From: Aurantibacter crassamenti
GTDB lineage: Bacteria; Bacteroidota; Bacteroidia; Flavobacteriales; Flavobacteriaceae
Assembly: GCF_016811105.1 (NCBI RefSeq)
Contig: NZ_JAFBGM010000002.1
Span: 620,001 to 684,000 of the forward strand
Direction: 5' to 3'
DNA length: 64,000 nucleotides
The translations under genes were made by a program, and so were the position numbers. Position 1 is the first letter of the stretch. Each line of letters starts with the position of its first letter. Shown here piece after piece: positions 37,112 through 45,496 of this stretch. The notes under the pieces were generated by a model. The model ran no database searches and was not told the origin of the DNA. It saw only the letters and a list, made by a program, of their open reading frames with translations.

Positions 37112-37690
37112 ATGAAGCTTGTTTTTGCAACCCATAATTTGAATAAATTGCATGAAGTACAATTACTCATGCCTAAAAATGTTACCATTCTTTCTCTAAA
37201 TGATATTGGTTGTACAGAAGAAATCGCCGAAACAGCTAAAACCCTTGAAGGTAATGCACAAATAAAAGCAGACCATGTAACAAAAAATTATGGAATGCCT
37301 TGTTTTGCAGATGACACCGGTCTTTTAGTAGATGCATTAAACGGAGCGCCTGGTGTATATTCTGCTAGGTATGCTGGCGAACAGAAAAACAGTGATGATA
37401 ATATGAATAAGCTTTTAGAAGCTTTAATAACGACAGACAATAGATCTGCATACTTTAAAACTGTCATAGCCTTAAACCTTAACAATCAAAGTATTTTTTT
37501 TAAAGGCAAGGTAGAGGGCTCAATAAGTAAAGTAAAGCATGGTGACGGTGGCTTTGGCTATGATCCTATATTTGTACCAAACGATTACGACCAAACATTT
37601 GCGCAACTATCAATAGCAATAAAAAACAAAATCAGCCACCGCGGTAAAGCCCTTCAAAAATTGATAAATTATTTAAAAACTCTAAACTAA
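37112..37690 (+). CDS. rdgB: RdgB/HAM1 non-canonical purine NTP pyrophosphatase
   Basis: Cleans dITP and XTP from the nucleotide pool by hydrolysis to the monophosphate, 192 residues. Motifs: LVFATHNLNKLHEV at the start, LEGNAQIKADHV and CFADDTGLLVDALNGAPGVYSARYAG (cited in parts: FADDTGLLVDA, SARYAGE), then GFGYDPIFVP and ISHRGKAL near the end. An upstream in-frame ATG at 37052 would add 20 residues overlapping the ICMT promoter region; the family start MKLVFATHN is at 37112. Its stop overlaps the next start by one base (TAATG). Confidence 0.95.
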   Translation: MKLVFATHNLNKLHEVQLLMPKNVTILSLNDIGCTEEIAETAKTLEGNAQIKADHVTKNYGMPCFADDTGLLVDALNGAPGVYSARYAGEQKNSDDNMNKLLEALITTDNRSAYFKTVIALNLNNQSIFFKGKVEGSISKVKHGDGGFGYDPIFVPNDYDQTFAQLSIAIKNKISHRGKALQKLINYLKTLN

Positions 37691-38334
37691 TGTCACAGAA
37701 AAATGCAAATGTGAAAACCGTTGAAGTATCAGTCGCCTCTGAAAAAGCAGAAGCAGTAGGTGGTGTTTTGATAGCCTTTTTCGCAGCCTTAATGGCCATT
37801 TCACAAATGATTAATGGTGAATTTGAAGAAGAAATGATGATTGCACACAATCGGGTAGTCAATTATTCAAGCTGGTACCAATCAAAAAGTATTAAAGAGA
37901 GTTTAAAAGAAAGTGAATTAGATTATCTAGAAGCCTTACTTAATACAGGCTTAGTTGCAGAAGGTAAAGAAACTACAGTATTGGCAACTATAAAATCATC
38001 AAAAGAAAAAATACAAAAATATGATGCAGAAAAAACCGAAATATTATTAGGGTCTGCAAATATTGCCAAAGAAGATTGGGCTCAAGATCTTGATGGTGAA
38101 ATGGGTAAAATCATTGGGGTAAAAGAATGGGAAGTACTTGCAACAGAATACGATAGTGCCACCAAAAAATTCGACATTGCAATGTTATTTTTTCAAATAA
38201 GTATAGTACTCGGAGCCGTTTGTATAATTATATATGATAGTCCTAGACTACAAAAAACGTTTATTGTACTTATGATAATCTTCGGTGTATTAGGCACCAT
38301 AATAGCCACTTATGGCTACCTAATAGCACCATAG
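37690..38334 (+). CDS. DUF4337 family membrane protein
   Basis: A 214-residue protein with one N-terminal helix (about 22-42) and two C-terminal helices (about 164-182 and 188-208), separated by a long helical soluble part. The family mark is AHNRVVNYSSWYQSKSIKES (about 53-72). Function unknown. It is coupled to rdgB by a one-base overlap of stop and start, so its translation depends on rdgB. Confidence 0.85.
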   Translation: MSQKNANVKTVEVSVASEKAEAVGGVLIAFFAALMAISQMINGEFEEEMMIAHNRVVNYSSWYQSKSIKESLKESELDYLEALLNTGLVAEGKETTVLATIKSSKEKIQKYDAEKTEILLGSANIAKEDWAQDLDGEMGKIIGVKEWEVLATEYDSATKKFDIAMLFFQISIVLGAVCIIIYDSPRLQKTFIVLMIIFGVLGTIIATYGYLIAP

Positions 38335-38356
38335 TATTCATTTGAATAATTAATAG

Positions 38357-38364
38357 TACCTTTG
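38357..38364 (+). promoter_or_regulatory. -7 promoter element of the DEAD-box helicase
   Basis: TACCTTTG is an exact TAnnTTTG. It gives a leader of about 105 bases before the helicase ATG, containing a short ORF and a stem. A -33 TTTG at 38341 is too close (12 bases). Confidence 0.5.
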
Positions 38365-38387
38365 CAACTTTATTAATCGCCGCCGGT

Positions 38388-38429
38388 ATGGCAGGTGTTG
38401 CGCTGAGTTCAGTAGGTTATACGCGATAA
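38388..38429 (+). CDS. Candidate 13-residue leader peptide before the DEAD-box helicase
   Basis: ATG at 38388 opens MAGVALSSVGYTR and stops at 38427-38429, 44 bases before the helicase start. It uses GC-rich codons (GCG, CTG, ACG, CGA) unlike its surroundings. Just inside it begins a 7-base stem, GTGTTGC (38395-38401) with GCAACAC (38439-38445). A translated uORF whose ribosomes open or close this stem could control the helicase. Translation is unproven; I see no ribosome binding site. Confidence 0.3.
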   Translation: MAGVALSSVGYTR

Positions 38430-38473
38430 TCGCTCTATGCAACACACATATTTGCGAATAAGTATAACATATA

Positions 38474-40318
38474 ATGAACAAATTTGAAGCGCTAGGGCTA
38501 AAACAAACCCTATTAGACGCAGTTGCTGACTTGGGTTTTGAAAACCCATCAGAAGTACAAGAAAAAGCAATCCCAATTTTATTGGAAGGTGAGACTGACT
38601 TAGTCGCACTTGCACAAACAGGAACCGGAAAAACCGCCGCTTTTGGTTTTCCATTAATTCAAAAATTACAAGCTGAAAGTAGAACAACTCAAGGGTTGAT
38701 CCTCTCTCCTACTCGTGAACTTTGTTTGCAAATCACAAATGAACTGAAGCTTTACTCAAAATATGAGAAAGGCGTCAATGTAGTTGCAATTTACGGTGGT
38801 GCAAGCATTACTGAACAAGCAAAGCAAATAAAACGTGGCGCTCAAATTGTAGTAGCTACGCCGGGTCGAATGAAAGACATGATTGGCAGACGTTTAGTAG
38901 ACATTTCTAAAATCGACTTTTGTATTTTAGATGAAGCCGATGAAATGCTGAACATGGGCTTTTTTGAAGATATAAAAGATATTCTTTCAAATACCCCTGA
39001 TGAAAAGTCAACTTGGTTATTCTCTGCTACCATGCCTAAAGAGGTTTCGGTAATTGCTAAGAGATTTATGCACAATCCGCAAGAAATTACGGTAGGTGCT
39101 AAAAATTCAGGAACAGATACTGTACAACATGAATATTATGTTGTAGGTGGTCGCGATCGTTACCCTGCATTAAAAAGATTAGCAGATGCTAATCCTGATA
39201 TATTTTCAGTAGTATTCTGTAGAACAAAACGTGATACGCAACGTGTAGCAGAAAAGCTGATAGAAGACGGATATAATGCAGGCGCATTACACGGAGATTT
39301 AAGTCAAAACCAAAGAGATTTGGTAATGGGTTCTTTTAGAAAGAAACAAATTCAAATGTTAGTTGCTACTGATGTAGCAGCTCGTGGAATTGATGTAGAT
39401 GATATTACACACGTAATTAATTATCAATTACCTGATGAAATTGAAACGTATACGCACCGAAGTGGTCGTACAGGTAGAGCTGGTAAATCAGGAATATCAA
39501 TGGTTATTGTAACTCGCAGTGAAATGCGAAAAATACATGCTATTGAGAAAAAAATAAAGCGAGATTTCATTAGTAAAAAGATTCCAACAGGTATCGAAAT
39601 TTGTGAAACTCAACTGTATCATTTAGCTAATAAAATCAAGGATACTGAAATCAACAAAGATGTTGAAAACTATCTACCAGCAATAAACGAAGTTCTTGAA
39701 GGTATTGATCGTGATGAACTTATCAAAAAAATAGTCTCTGTAGAATTTACAAGATTCTCTAATTATTACAACAAATCAAAAGACCTAAACAGCTCTGGTC
39801 CTGATCGCGAACGCGGTGGTGACAGAGATGATAGAGGCGGAAACAGCAGAGGAGCTTCTTCTGATGGTTCAATACGATATTTTATTAATATCGGTGAGAA
39901 AGATGGTTATGATTGGATGACTTTGAAAGATTTCTTAAAGGATAAATTGAGCTTAGGCCGTGATGATGTTTTCAAAGTTGACACCAAAGATGCATTTTCT
40001 TTTTTCAATACTGAAGCTGAACATACCGATGCAATTTTAGCATTCTTTTCAGATTACAAAGAAGACGGAAGATTTATCAATGTTGAAGTTTCTAAGAGTC
40101 CAGAAGGTGGCCGAGGTGGTGGAAACCGAGGTCGTAGAAGAGAACGTAGTGGTTCTGGTGGCGGTTCTGGCCGATCTGGTCGATCATCAGGAGGTGGTGC
40201 AAGACGCGGAGATAGAAATTTCTCTAAATCTGGTGCTTCCAATTCAGGTAGAAGAAGAAGTAGTGGTGGCAGTAGCAGCAGCGGTAATAGCAGCAAGAAA
40301 AAAAGCGGTTTCTACTAA
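38474..40318 (+). CDS. DEAD-box RNA helicase with DbpA-like domain and Gly/Arg/Ser tail
   Basis: RNA helicase of 614 residues, CsdA/DeaD type, acting in ribosome assembly and cold growth. Motifs: Q motif GFENPSEVQEKAIP, AQTGTGKT (47-54), PTRELC (79-84), TPGR, DEAD (153-156), SAT (184-186), ARGID and HRSGRTGRAG. A DbpA-type RNA-binding domain follows (about 470-545: IRYFINIGEKDGYDWMTLKDF in parts). The tail (about 546-614) is low-complexity, rich in Gly, Arg and Ser with RGG-like steps. The leader of about 105 bases is structured and may be regulatory. Confidence 0.95.
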   Translation: MNKFEALGLKQTLLDAVADLGFENPSEVQEKAIPILLEGETDLVALAQTGTGKTAAFGFPLIQKLQAESRTTQGLILSPTRELCLQITNELKLYSKYEKGVNVVAIYGGASITEQAKQIKRGAQIVVATPGRMKDMIGRRLVDISKIDFCILDEADEMLNMGFFEDIKDILSNTPDEKSTWLFSATMPKEVSVIAKRFMHNPQEITVGAKNSGTDTVQHEYYVVGGRDRYPALKRLADANPDIFSVVFCRTKRDTQRVAEKLIEDGYNAGALHGDLSQNQRDLVMGSFRKKQIQMLVATDVAARGIDVDDITHVINYQLPDEIETYTHRSGRTGRAGKSGISMVIVTRSEMRKIHAIEKKIKRDFISKKIPTGIEICETQLYHLANKIKDTEINKDVENYLPAINEVLEGIDRDELIKKIVSVEFTRFSNYYNKSKDLNSSGPDRERGGDRDDRGGNSRGASSDGSIRYFINIGEKDGYDWMTLKDFLKDKLSLGRDDVFKVDTKDAFSFFNTEAEHTDAILAFFSDYKEDGRFINVEVSKSPEGGRGGGNRGRRRERSGSGGGSGRSGRSSGGGARRGDRNFSKSGASNSGRRRSSGGSSSSGNSSKKKSGFY

Positions 40319-40330
40319 TTTAATATATGC

Positions 40331-40371
40331 TAAGAACTCGTTTAAACACTGTTGATTTAAACGAGTTCTTA
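40331..40371 (+). terminator. Long perfect hairpin after the helicase, weak T run
   Basis: TAAGAACTCGTTTAAA and its exact complement flank a nine-base loop, 12 bases after the stop. The stem is strong but no real T run follows (AGTTAATTG), so it may be a terminator aided by Rho, a 3' stability element, or both. Confidence 0.6.
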
Positions 40372-40440
40372 GTTAATTGTTTATTAAAAGTATGCAGATA
40401 TACTTTTTTTTCATTTGTTTAGCACTTCAAAACAACTGAT

Positions 40441-41223
40441 TTGTCAATACATAGATACTTACTTCTCTTTTGCTTACTATCCGGAATATCAACTTTTTCG
40501 CAAGATTTAGAAGAGCCACAACTCAAAGAATTCAATGCAATAGTAGTAAATGCGCAAGATGAGTCGGTAATGGAGTCCGTTCACATTGTCAATTTAAATC
40601 AAGTAATTGGTACAATTACCAATGAAAAAGGTGAATTCTCAATAGACGCTGCAGTTAATGATACGCTCTATTTTTCTTTCTTAGGATTTAAATCTCAAAA
40701 GATTCGAATCACAAATGACATGTTCAAATTTAAAGGTACCAAGATATCACTAACAGAACTTGCTTATGCCCTAGAGGAAGTCATTGTGAAACCGTATCAA
40801 CTTACCGGTTATCTTGAAATTGATGTTAAAAACATTCCTATAAACAATGGGTTTCAGTATAGTATTTCAGGCTTAAATGTAAGTTATGAAGCTGGAAATA
40901 AAAGTCCAAGCGCTGTCACTAAAGTACTTGGTGCAATATTAAATCCTGCAGATCAACTCCGAAATTTATTTGGCCGAAAACCGAATAACATGCGTAAGCT
41001 CAGAAAAGTAAAAGCAGATGATCATATTCGAGATCTTTTGGCAACAAAGTTCGATCGTGAAGCACTTACCGAGTTATTAAATATGGATAAGCTAGATATT
41101 GAAGATATTCTCAATAATTGTAATTACTCCAAGTCGTTCATTCGTACAGCCAATGATCTTCAAATCTTAGATGCAATTAGTAGTTGTTATGAAGATTTTA
41201 AAGTTTTAAATCGTAAAAAATAA
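40441..41223 (+). CDS. CarboxypepD_reg-like domain protein, TTG start
   Basis: A 260-residue exported protein: signal peptide (1-20, ending GISTFSQ), then a CarboxypepD_reg-like beta-sandwich (about 32-110: VVNAQDESVMESVHIVN, GTITNEKGEFSI, LYFSFLGFKSQKI), then a C-terminal region found in Bacteroidota proteins that pair with TonB systems. The only possible start is TTG at 40441: the frame has a TAG at 40420-40422 and no ATG before the signal peptide. Function unknown; no TonB receptor is adjacent. The next gene is a GH13 enzyme, but with its own promoter distance (49 bases). Confidence 0.78.
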   Translation: MSIHRYLLLFCLLSGISTFSQDLEEPQLKEFNAIVVNAQDESVMESVHIVNLNQVIGTITNEKGEFSIDAAVNDTLYFSFLGFKSQKIRITNDMFKFKGTKISLTELAYALEEVIVKPYQLTGYLEIDVKNIPINNGFQYSISGLNVSYEAGNKSPSAVTKVLGAILNPADQLRNLFGRKPNNMRKLRKVKADDHIRDLLATKFDREALTELLNMDKLDIEDILNNCNYSKSFIRTANDLQILDAISSCYEDFKVLNRKK

Positions 41224-41272
41224 ATTTTCTATTCACAGCATCATTTTATAGCTTTAGGCAAAATAGATGTAA

Positions 41273-42964
41273 ATGAAGAAACTTCTGATTGCCCTAGCAA
41301 TGTTCTCTTTACTATTTAGCTGTAAGCAAGAAAAGAAAGAACCAGTATCAGAAACATCAGTAGTAAAAGATTCAATTATCTATCCTGAGCGAAAAGCACC
41401 CTTTATTTGGGATGCTGCCAATATTTATTTTCTACTTACAGACCGTTTTAATAATGGTGATACCACAAATGATTTAAATTATGAACGTAAAGATTCAACG
41501 GCAGTTTTACGTGGATTCATGGGCGGAGATATTACCGGTATTACTAAAAAAATAAAAGAAGGGTATTTCAATAATTTAGGTATAAACGCAATTTGGTTTA
41601 CCCCAGTTGTAGAAAATATTCATGGATCAGTTGATGAAGGAACCGGAGTAACTTATGGTTACCATGGCTATTGGACAAAGGATTGGACAGCAATAGATGC
41701 AAATTTTGGAACACGAAAAGAGTTAGAAACGCTAGTAAAAACTGCACATAAATTCGGTATTCGAATACTTATGGATGTCGTTTTAAACCATACCGGGCCT
41801 ACAACTGAGCTAGACCCACTATGGCCCGAAGATTGGATTAGAAATTCACCAGTTTGTGAATTTACCACGTATGAAAATACAACCAGTTGTACGCTTGTTG
41901 AAGGCTTACCAGATATTCTTACAGCAACTAATGAAGATGTAGAGCTACCAGATCATTTACTTGCTAAATGGAAATCAGAAGGTCGTTTAAGTCAAGAGCT
42001 TGATGAATTACAATTATTTTTTGATCGCACAGGTTACCCTCGTGCACCACGATTTTATATTATAAAATGGCTCACAGATTATGTCAATGAATTTGGCATT
42101 GATGGTTATAGAGTAGATACTGTAAAACATGCCGATGAAGATTCATGGGCTGAACTTTACAAAGAAGCTTCTTATGCTTTTTCAACATGGAAAAAAAGAA
42201 ACCCTGATGAAGTTTTAGATGACAATCCATTTTTCATGACCGGTGAAGTGTATGGATACAATATTTCAAATGGTAAGGAATTTAATTTTGGAGATAAAAA
42301 AGTAGATTATTTTAATTATGGCTTTAATAGTTTAATCAATTTTGAATTAAAAACTGATGCCAAAAACGCCTATGAAAAGGTTTTTCAAAAATACAATAAG
42401 CTTTTGACCAGTGAGTTGAATGGCAAATCTGTTTTGAATTACATGACATCTCATGATGACGATGAACCTTTTGATATAGCCCGTACAAAACCTTACCAAA
42501 CTGCAAATTATTTATTATTGACACCAGGGGCTTCACAAGTATATTATGGTGATGAAACATCGAGAAAGCTAACTATAGAAGGTACTCAAGGCGATGCTAC
42601 ACTTCGCTCTTTTATGAATTGGGAAGATGTAGAAAATTCTGAGGAAACAAAAAATATTCTAGAACACTGGCAGAAATTAGGAAAGTTTAGAGACAATCAC
42701 CCGGCAATTGGTGCAGGCCGTCATCAACGACTAGCAAAAAAACCTTATGTATTTAGTCGCACCTATATTGATGGTGATTATAAAGATAAAGTTGTCGTTG
42801 GTTTAGATTTGCCTCAAGGAAAAAAATCACTTTGGGTAAAAGGTTTTTTTGGTGATGGTACAACACTTTTAGACACGTATTCAAACACCGTTGTTGTTGT
42901 TGAAAATGGTAAAGTCATTTTAGATAATAATTTCACTTTGGCCTTATTAGAATTACATCAATAA
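41273..42964 (+). CDS. Alpha-amylase family lipoprotein (GH13)
   Basis: A 563-residue GH13 enzyme that should cleave alpha-glucans. Lipobox LLFSC with Cys17. Catalytic residues are in place: region I DVVLNHTG (about 168-175), region II GYRVDTVKHAD with nucleophile Asp282, region III TGEVYG with acid/base Glu325, region IV MTSHDDDE with Asp395. A C-terminal beta domain follows (about 475-563). The mature N terminus CKQEKKEP is basic, so surface display is uncertain. It is alone, without the SusCDE genes expected of a starch locus, so it may feed on small oligomers in the periplasm. Confidence 0.94.
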   Translation: MKKLLIALAMFSLLFSCKQEKKEPVSETSVVKDSIIYPERKAPFIWDAANIYFLLTDRFNNGDTTNDLNYERKDSTAVLRGFMGGDITGITKKIKEGYFNNLGINAIWFTPVVENIHGSVDEGTGVTYGYHGYWTKDWTAIDANFGTRKELETLVKTAHKFGIRILMDVVLNHTGPTTELDPLWPEDWIRNSPVCEFTTYENTTSCTLVEGLPDILTATNEDVELPDHLLAKWKSEGRLSQELDELQLFFDRTGYPRAPRFYIIKWLTDYVNEFGIDGYRVDTVKHADEDSWAELYKEASYAFSTWKKRNPDEVLDDNPFFMTGEVYGYNISNGKEFNFGDKKVDYFNYGFNSLINFELKTDAKNAYEKVFQKYNKLLTSELNGKSVLNYMTSHDDDEPFDIARTKPYQTANYLLLTPGASQVYYGDETSRKLTIEGTQGDATLRSFMNWEDVENSEETKNILEHWQKLGKFRDNHPAIGAGRHQRLAKKPYVFSRTYIDGDYKDKVVVGLDLPQGKKSLWVKGFFGDGTTLLDTYSNTVVVVENGKVILDNNFTLALLELHQ

Positions 42965-43032
42965 TTATTGTTCAGATGCTCAATTCTTCCTTTTTAAAAG
43001 AGAAACCTTAATTAAACCTTTTACAGTTCAGA

Positions 43033-43560
43033 TTACTTTTCTAAAACGGATTTCAGAGAAGCTAGTCCCTCTTCAAAATCTTTACCAACCATTTTATCCA
43101 TACTCATAAACAAAGTCATTATACTCATAGGAAACTTATTTTTTCCAGAAAAACCCCATGTAACTTTGGTTGCTGCTGCAGCAGTTTCAACAACCTTTAA
43201 ATAACAATCAGAAGTAGATTTCCATGGTTTTAAAAAACGTAATTCAGAATCAATTTGTTCACCATTAGTAATCCTTTTAATTTCCTGTTCTCCTTCACCT
43301 ACATCCTTGTTACCTACCCAATGACTAATACAACCTACTTCACCATCAGTACCCGTAAAAGTCTTTACCATATTAGGATCTTTCTTTGCCCATGGTGACC
43401 AATCATCCATATTTTTCAAAGACAACAAATAGTCAAATACTTCTTGTTTCGGCCTTTTAACTTCAATTGACCTTGAAACATTATAGGTTTTTGGTGCAGC
43501 TAAGGCTAATAAAATAACAATTGCTACAATCGCTATAATAATATACATTGCTATATACAT
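43033..43560 (-). CDS. SRPBCC family lipid-binding-like protein with membrane anchor
   Basis: A 175-residue START-type helix-grip protein. An N-terminal membrane helix (about 3-22) precedes the SRPBCC domain (about 27-172): SRSIEVKRPKQEVFDYL at its first strand, MDDWSPWAKKDPN, GTDGEVGCISHW and the long terminal helix MSMDKMVGKDFEEGLASLK. Proteins of this group bind lipids or small hydrophobic ligands; the ligand is unknown. A second ATG at 43548 would shorten the protein by four residues. Confidence 0.85.
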   Translation of the reverse strand: MYIAMYIIIAIVAIVILLALAAPKTYNVSRSIEVKRPKQEVFDYLLSLKNMDDWSPWAKKDPNMVKTFTGTDGEVGCISHWVGNKDVGEGEQEIKRITNGEQIDSELRFLKPWKSTSDCYLKVVETAAAATKVTWGFSGKNKFPMSIMTLFMSMDKMVGKDFEEGLASLKSVLEK

Positions 43561-43604
43561 AACACTAAATATTAGTTAGTTAACCTTTAAATATAGTAAA
43601 AATG

Positions 43605-44261
43605 TTAGTTGTTCTGATGATATCTTTCTAAAATATTATCTATGCTTTTGATTGTTTTCTTTGTCCAATCTAAATGTTTTTCAAGTTTTTCATCATCTGT
43701 TAAATGCCAATCAATTTCAGAAGACTCTAACTGTGTTCTCAAATGTTGTAAAATAATAGCGGCAGAAACCGATATATTTAAACTTTCTGTAAAACCAACC
43801 ATTGGTATTTTTAAAAAACCGTCAGCATTATCTAATACCTCAGCACTTAAACCTTCTCGTTCGGTACCGAAAAATAGAGCTGTTTTTTTGTCAAGTTTAA
43901 AATCATGTAGTACGCACGAATCATTATGAGGCGTGGTAGCAATTATCTGATACCCTCTATTTCTTAGTTGTGAAATGCAATTTTTAGTATTGGCATATCG
44001 TATAACATCAACCCATTGTTCGGCTCCCATTGCAATATTTTTGTCTAATCGTTTTCCAAAACGGTCTTCAATAACATGAGCCTCTTGAATACCAAAAACC
44101 TCACAACTACGTATCACAGCACTTGTATTATGTAATTGAAAAACATCTTCTATAGCTACAGTAATGAACTTAGTTCTATTTGCTAGAATTTCAGCAAAAC
44201 GTTCTTTTCGTTCTGGAGTAATAATTTCTTCTAAATATTTTAAAAGTTGATGATCAATCAT
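43605..44261 (-). CDS. trmH: TrmH family tRNA/rRNA ribose methyltransferase
   Basis: SPOUT 2'-O-methyltransferase of 218 residues. Motif 1 HNTSAVIRSCEVFGI (about 43-57), motif 2 ALFFGTEREGLSAEVL (about 127-142) and motif 3 IPMVGFTESLNISVSAAIIL (about 151-170) are complete. The C-terminal tail (KLEKHLDWTKKTIKSIDNIL) matches the TrmH enzyme for Gm18 of tRNA rather than RlmB, but this is not certain. Divergent from cobB, with 54 bases between. Confidence 0.9.
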   Translation of the reverse strand: MIDHQLLKYLEEIITPERKERFAEILANRTKFITVAIEDVFQLHNTSAVIRSCEVFGIQEAHVIEDRFGKRLDKNIAMGAEQWVDVIRYANTKNCISQLRNRGYQIIATTPHNDSCVLHDFKLDKKTALFFGTEREGLSAEVLDNADGFLKIPMVGFTESLNISVSAAIILQHLRTQLESSEIDWHLTDDEKLEKHLDWTKKTIKSIDNILERYHQNN

Positions 44262-44303
44262 AATTCGAAAATAATAAAAAACCGCTATTTCATTTTGAAA
44301 TCA

Positions 44304-44311
44304 TAATTTTG
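44304..44311 (+). promoter_or_regulatory. -7 element four bases before the cobB ATG
   Basis: TAATTTTG, then AAAT and the ATG: the same TTTGAAATATG arrangement as at rlmH (32569-32579), again implying a start at or near the ATG. Confidence 0.5.
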
Positions 44312-44315
44312 AAAT

Positions 44316-45011
44316 ATGAAGAAGAACATAGTTGTACTTACAGGAGCTGGTATAAGTGCTGAAAGTGGCATAAACACTTTTAGAGATGCAGATGGTTTAT
44401 GGGAAGGCCATGATGTTATGGAAGTAGCCTCACCACAAGGTTTTGCCAACAACCCTGAATTGGTTTTAGATTTTTATAATCAAAGAAGAAGACAGCTATT
44501 ATCGGTTTTTCCTAACGCGGCGCATCATGCACTTGTTGACTTAGAAGAAAATTTTGACGTTACAATAATCACGCAAAATGTTGATGATTTACATGAACGA
44601 GCAGGTAGTTCTCAAATTTATCATATACATGGTGAACTACTTAAAGCAAGGTGTACCTATAACGAAGATATAGTTCTAGATTGGAAAAAAGATCTTGTTT
44701 TAGGAGACTTAAGCGATACTGGGCATCAATTACGGCCCCATATTGTATGGTTTGGTGAGCAAGTTCCTGTATTAGAGAAAGCCATTTCTATTACTTCAAA
44801 AGCCGATATTTTAATTATTATTGGTACTTCAATGCAAGTATATCCGGCTGCAGGATTAATTCATGAAGTAGTAGCACATATGCCCATCTATTTTATTGAC
44901 CCCAAACCAAGTGTAAATCAAAATGATTTTAATAATCTTAAAATTATTGCTGAATCTGCTACAGTAGGCGTTCCTACTCTTGTAACAACTTTGCTTGGTA
45001 CAACAACCTAG
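44316..45011 (+). CDS. cobB: NAD-dependent protein deacylase (sirtuin), zinc ligands reduced
   Basis: Removes acyl groups from lysines using NAD, 231 residues. Motifs: GAGISAESGINTFRDADGLW (10-29), TQNVDDLHERAG (86-97) and catalytic His105 in HIHGEL. Tyr54 and Arg57 form the YxxR pair that lets class III sirtuins take succinyl or malonyl lysine, so desuccinylation is likely. The zinc ribbon has one Cys (Cys113) where E. coli CobB has four. Its 3' end overlaps the convergent haem-binding gene by 38 bases. Confidence 0.92.
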   Translation: MKKNIVVLTGAGISAESGINTFRDADGLWEGHDVMEVASPQGFANNPELVLDFYNQRRRQLLSVFPNAAHHALVDLEENFDVTIITQNVDDLHERAGSSQIYHIHGELLKARCTYNEDIVLDWKKDLVLGDLSDTGHQLRPHIVWFGEQVPVLEKAISITSKADILIIIGTSMQVYPAAGLIHEVVAHMPIYFIDPKPSVNQNDFNNLKIIAESATVGVPTLVTTLLGTTT

Positions 45012-45447
45012 TTGTTTTTGCCCAAACCACAAGATCATTTCTTTGTTTTTCAGTTAATCGCGCACTACTATGCGTCCAAGTATATTCATTTAATGGCATT
45101 TCACCATCGGTTACCATTTCTACAACTTCTTCTAATTTATGGTCCTTCTTTTTAGCATCATAAGAATCCCATTCTGAAAAATTGAGGTCTTTTTTTCCAT
45201 CTTTAATATGATGCGCCAACCAAAAAGATATGGGGGCTACATCATTATACCATGGGTACTGCGTATTGTTACTATGACAATCATAACATGACTGTTCTAA
45301 AATCAACTTAATATCAACCGACGGATTTGTCTCTTCGATAAACACTTTTAAATGATCACCTTGAGCACTATTTTTTTCAGGTCTAAAAAACTGCATGATA
45401 ACCAACACTAGCAGTAGGCCCAAAAATAATTTTTTGAGTAATTTCAT
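44974..45447 (-). CDS. Haem-binding domain protein (single CxxCH)
   Basis: A 157-residue exported or membrane-anchored protein (hydrophobic segment 6-20) with one haem motif CYDCHSN (Cys54, Cys57, His58) followed by NTQYPWYNDVAPISFWLAHHI, the pattern of the Bacteroidota haem-binding family (PF14376). Probably a periplasmic cytochrome-like protein; role unknown. It overlaps the 3' end of cobB by 38 bases on the opposite strand, so the two messages can pair. Confidence 0.88.
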   Translation of the reverse strand: MKLLKKLFLGLLLVLVIMQFFRPEKNSAQGDHLKVFIEETNPSVDIKLILEQSCYDCHSNNTQYPWYNDVAPISFWLAHHIKDGKKDLNFSEWDSYDAKKKDHKLEEVVEMVTDGEMPLNEYTWTHSSARLTEKQRNDLVVWAKTTRLLYQAKLLQE

Positions 45448-45496
45448 GCCTATACTTTAAGTTCAAAATTTGAGGTACAACTAAAGTACGATAATA

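Noticed and set aside
40054-40355. Two long ORFs in other frames of the helicase tail
   Set aside because: They arise from the Gly/Arg/Ser repeat coding; the Leu/Pro and Val/Glu runs are frame artefacts.
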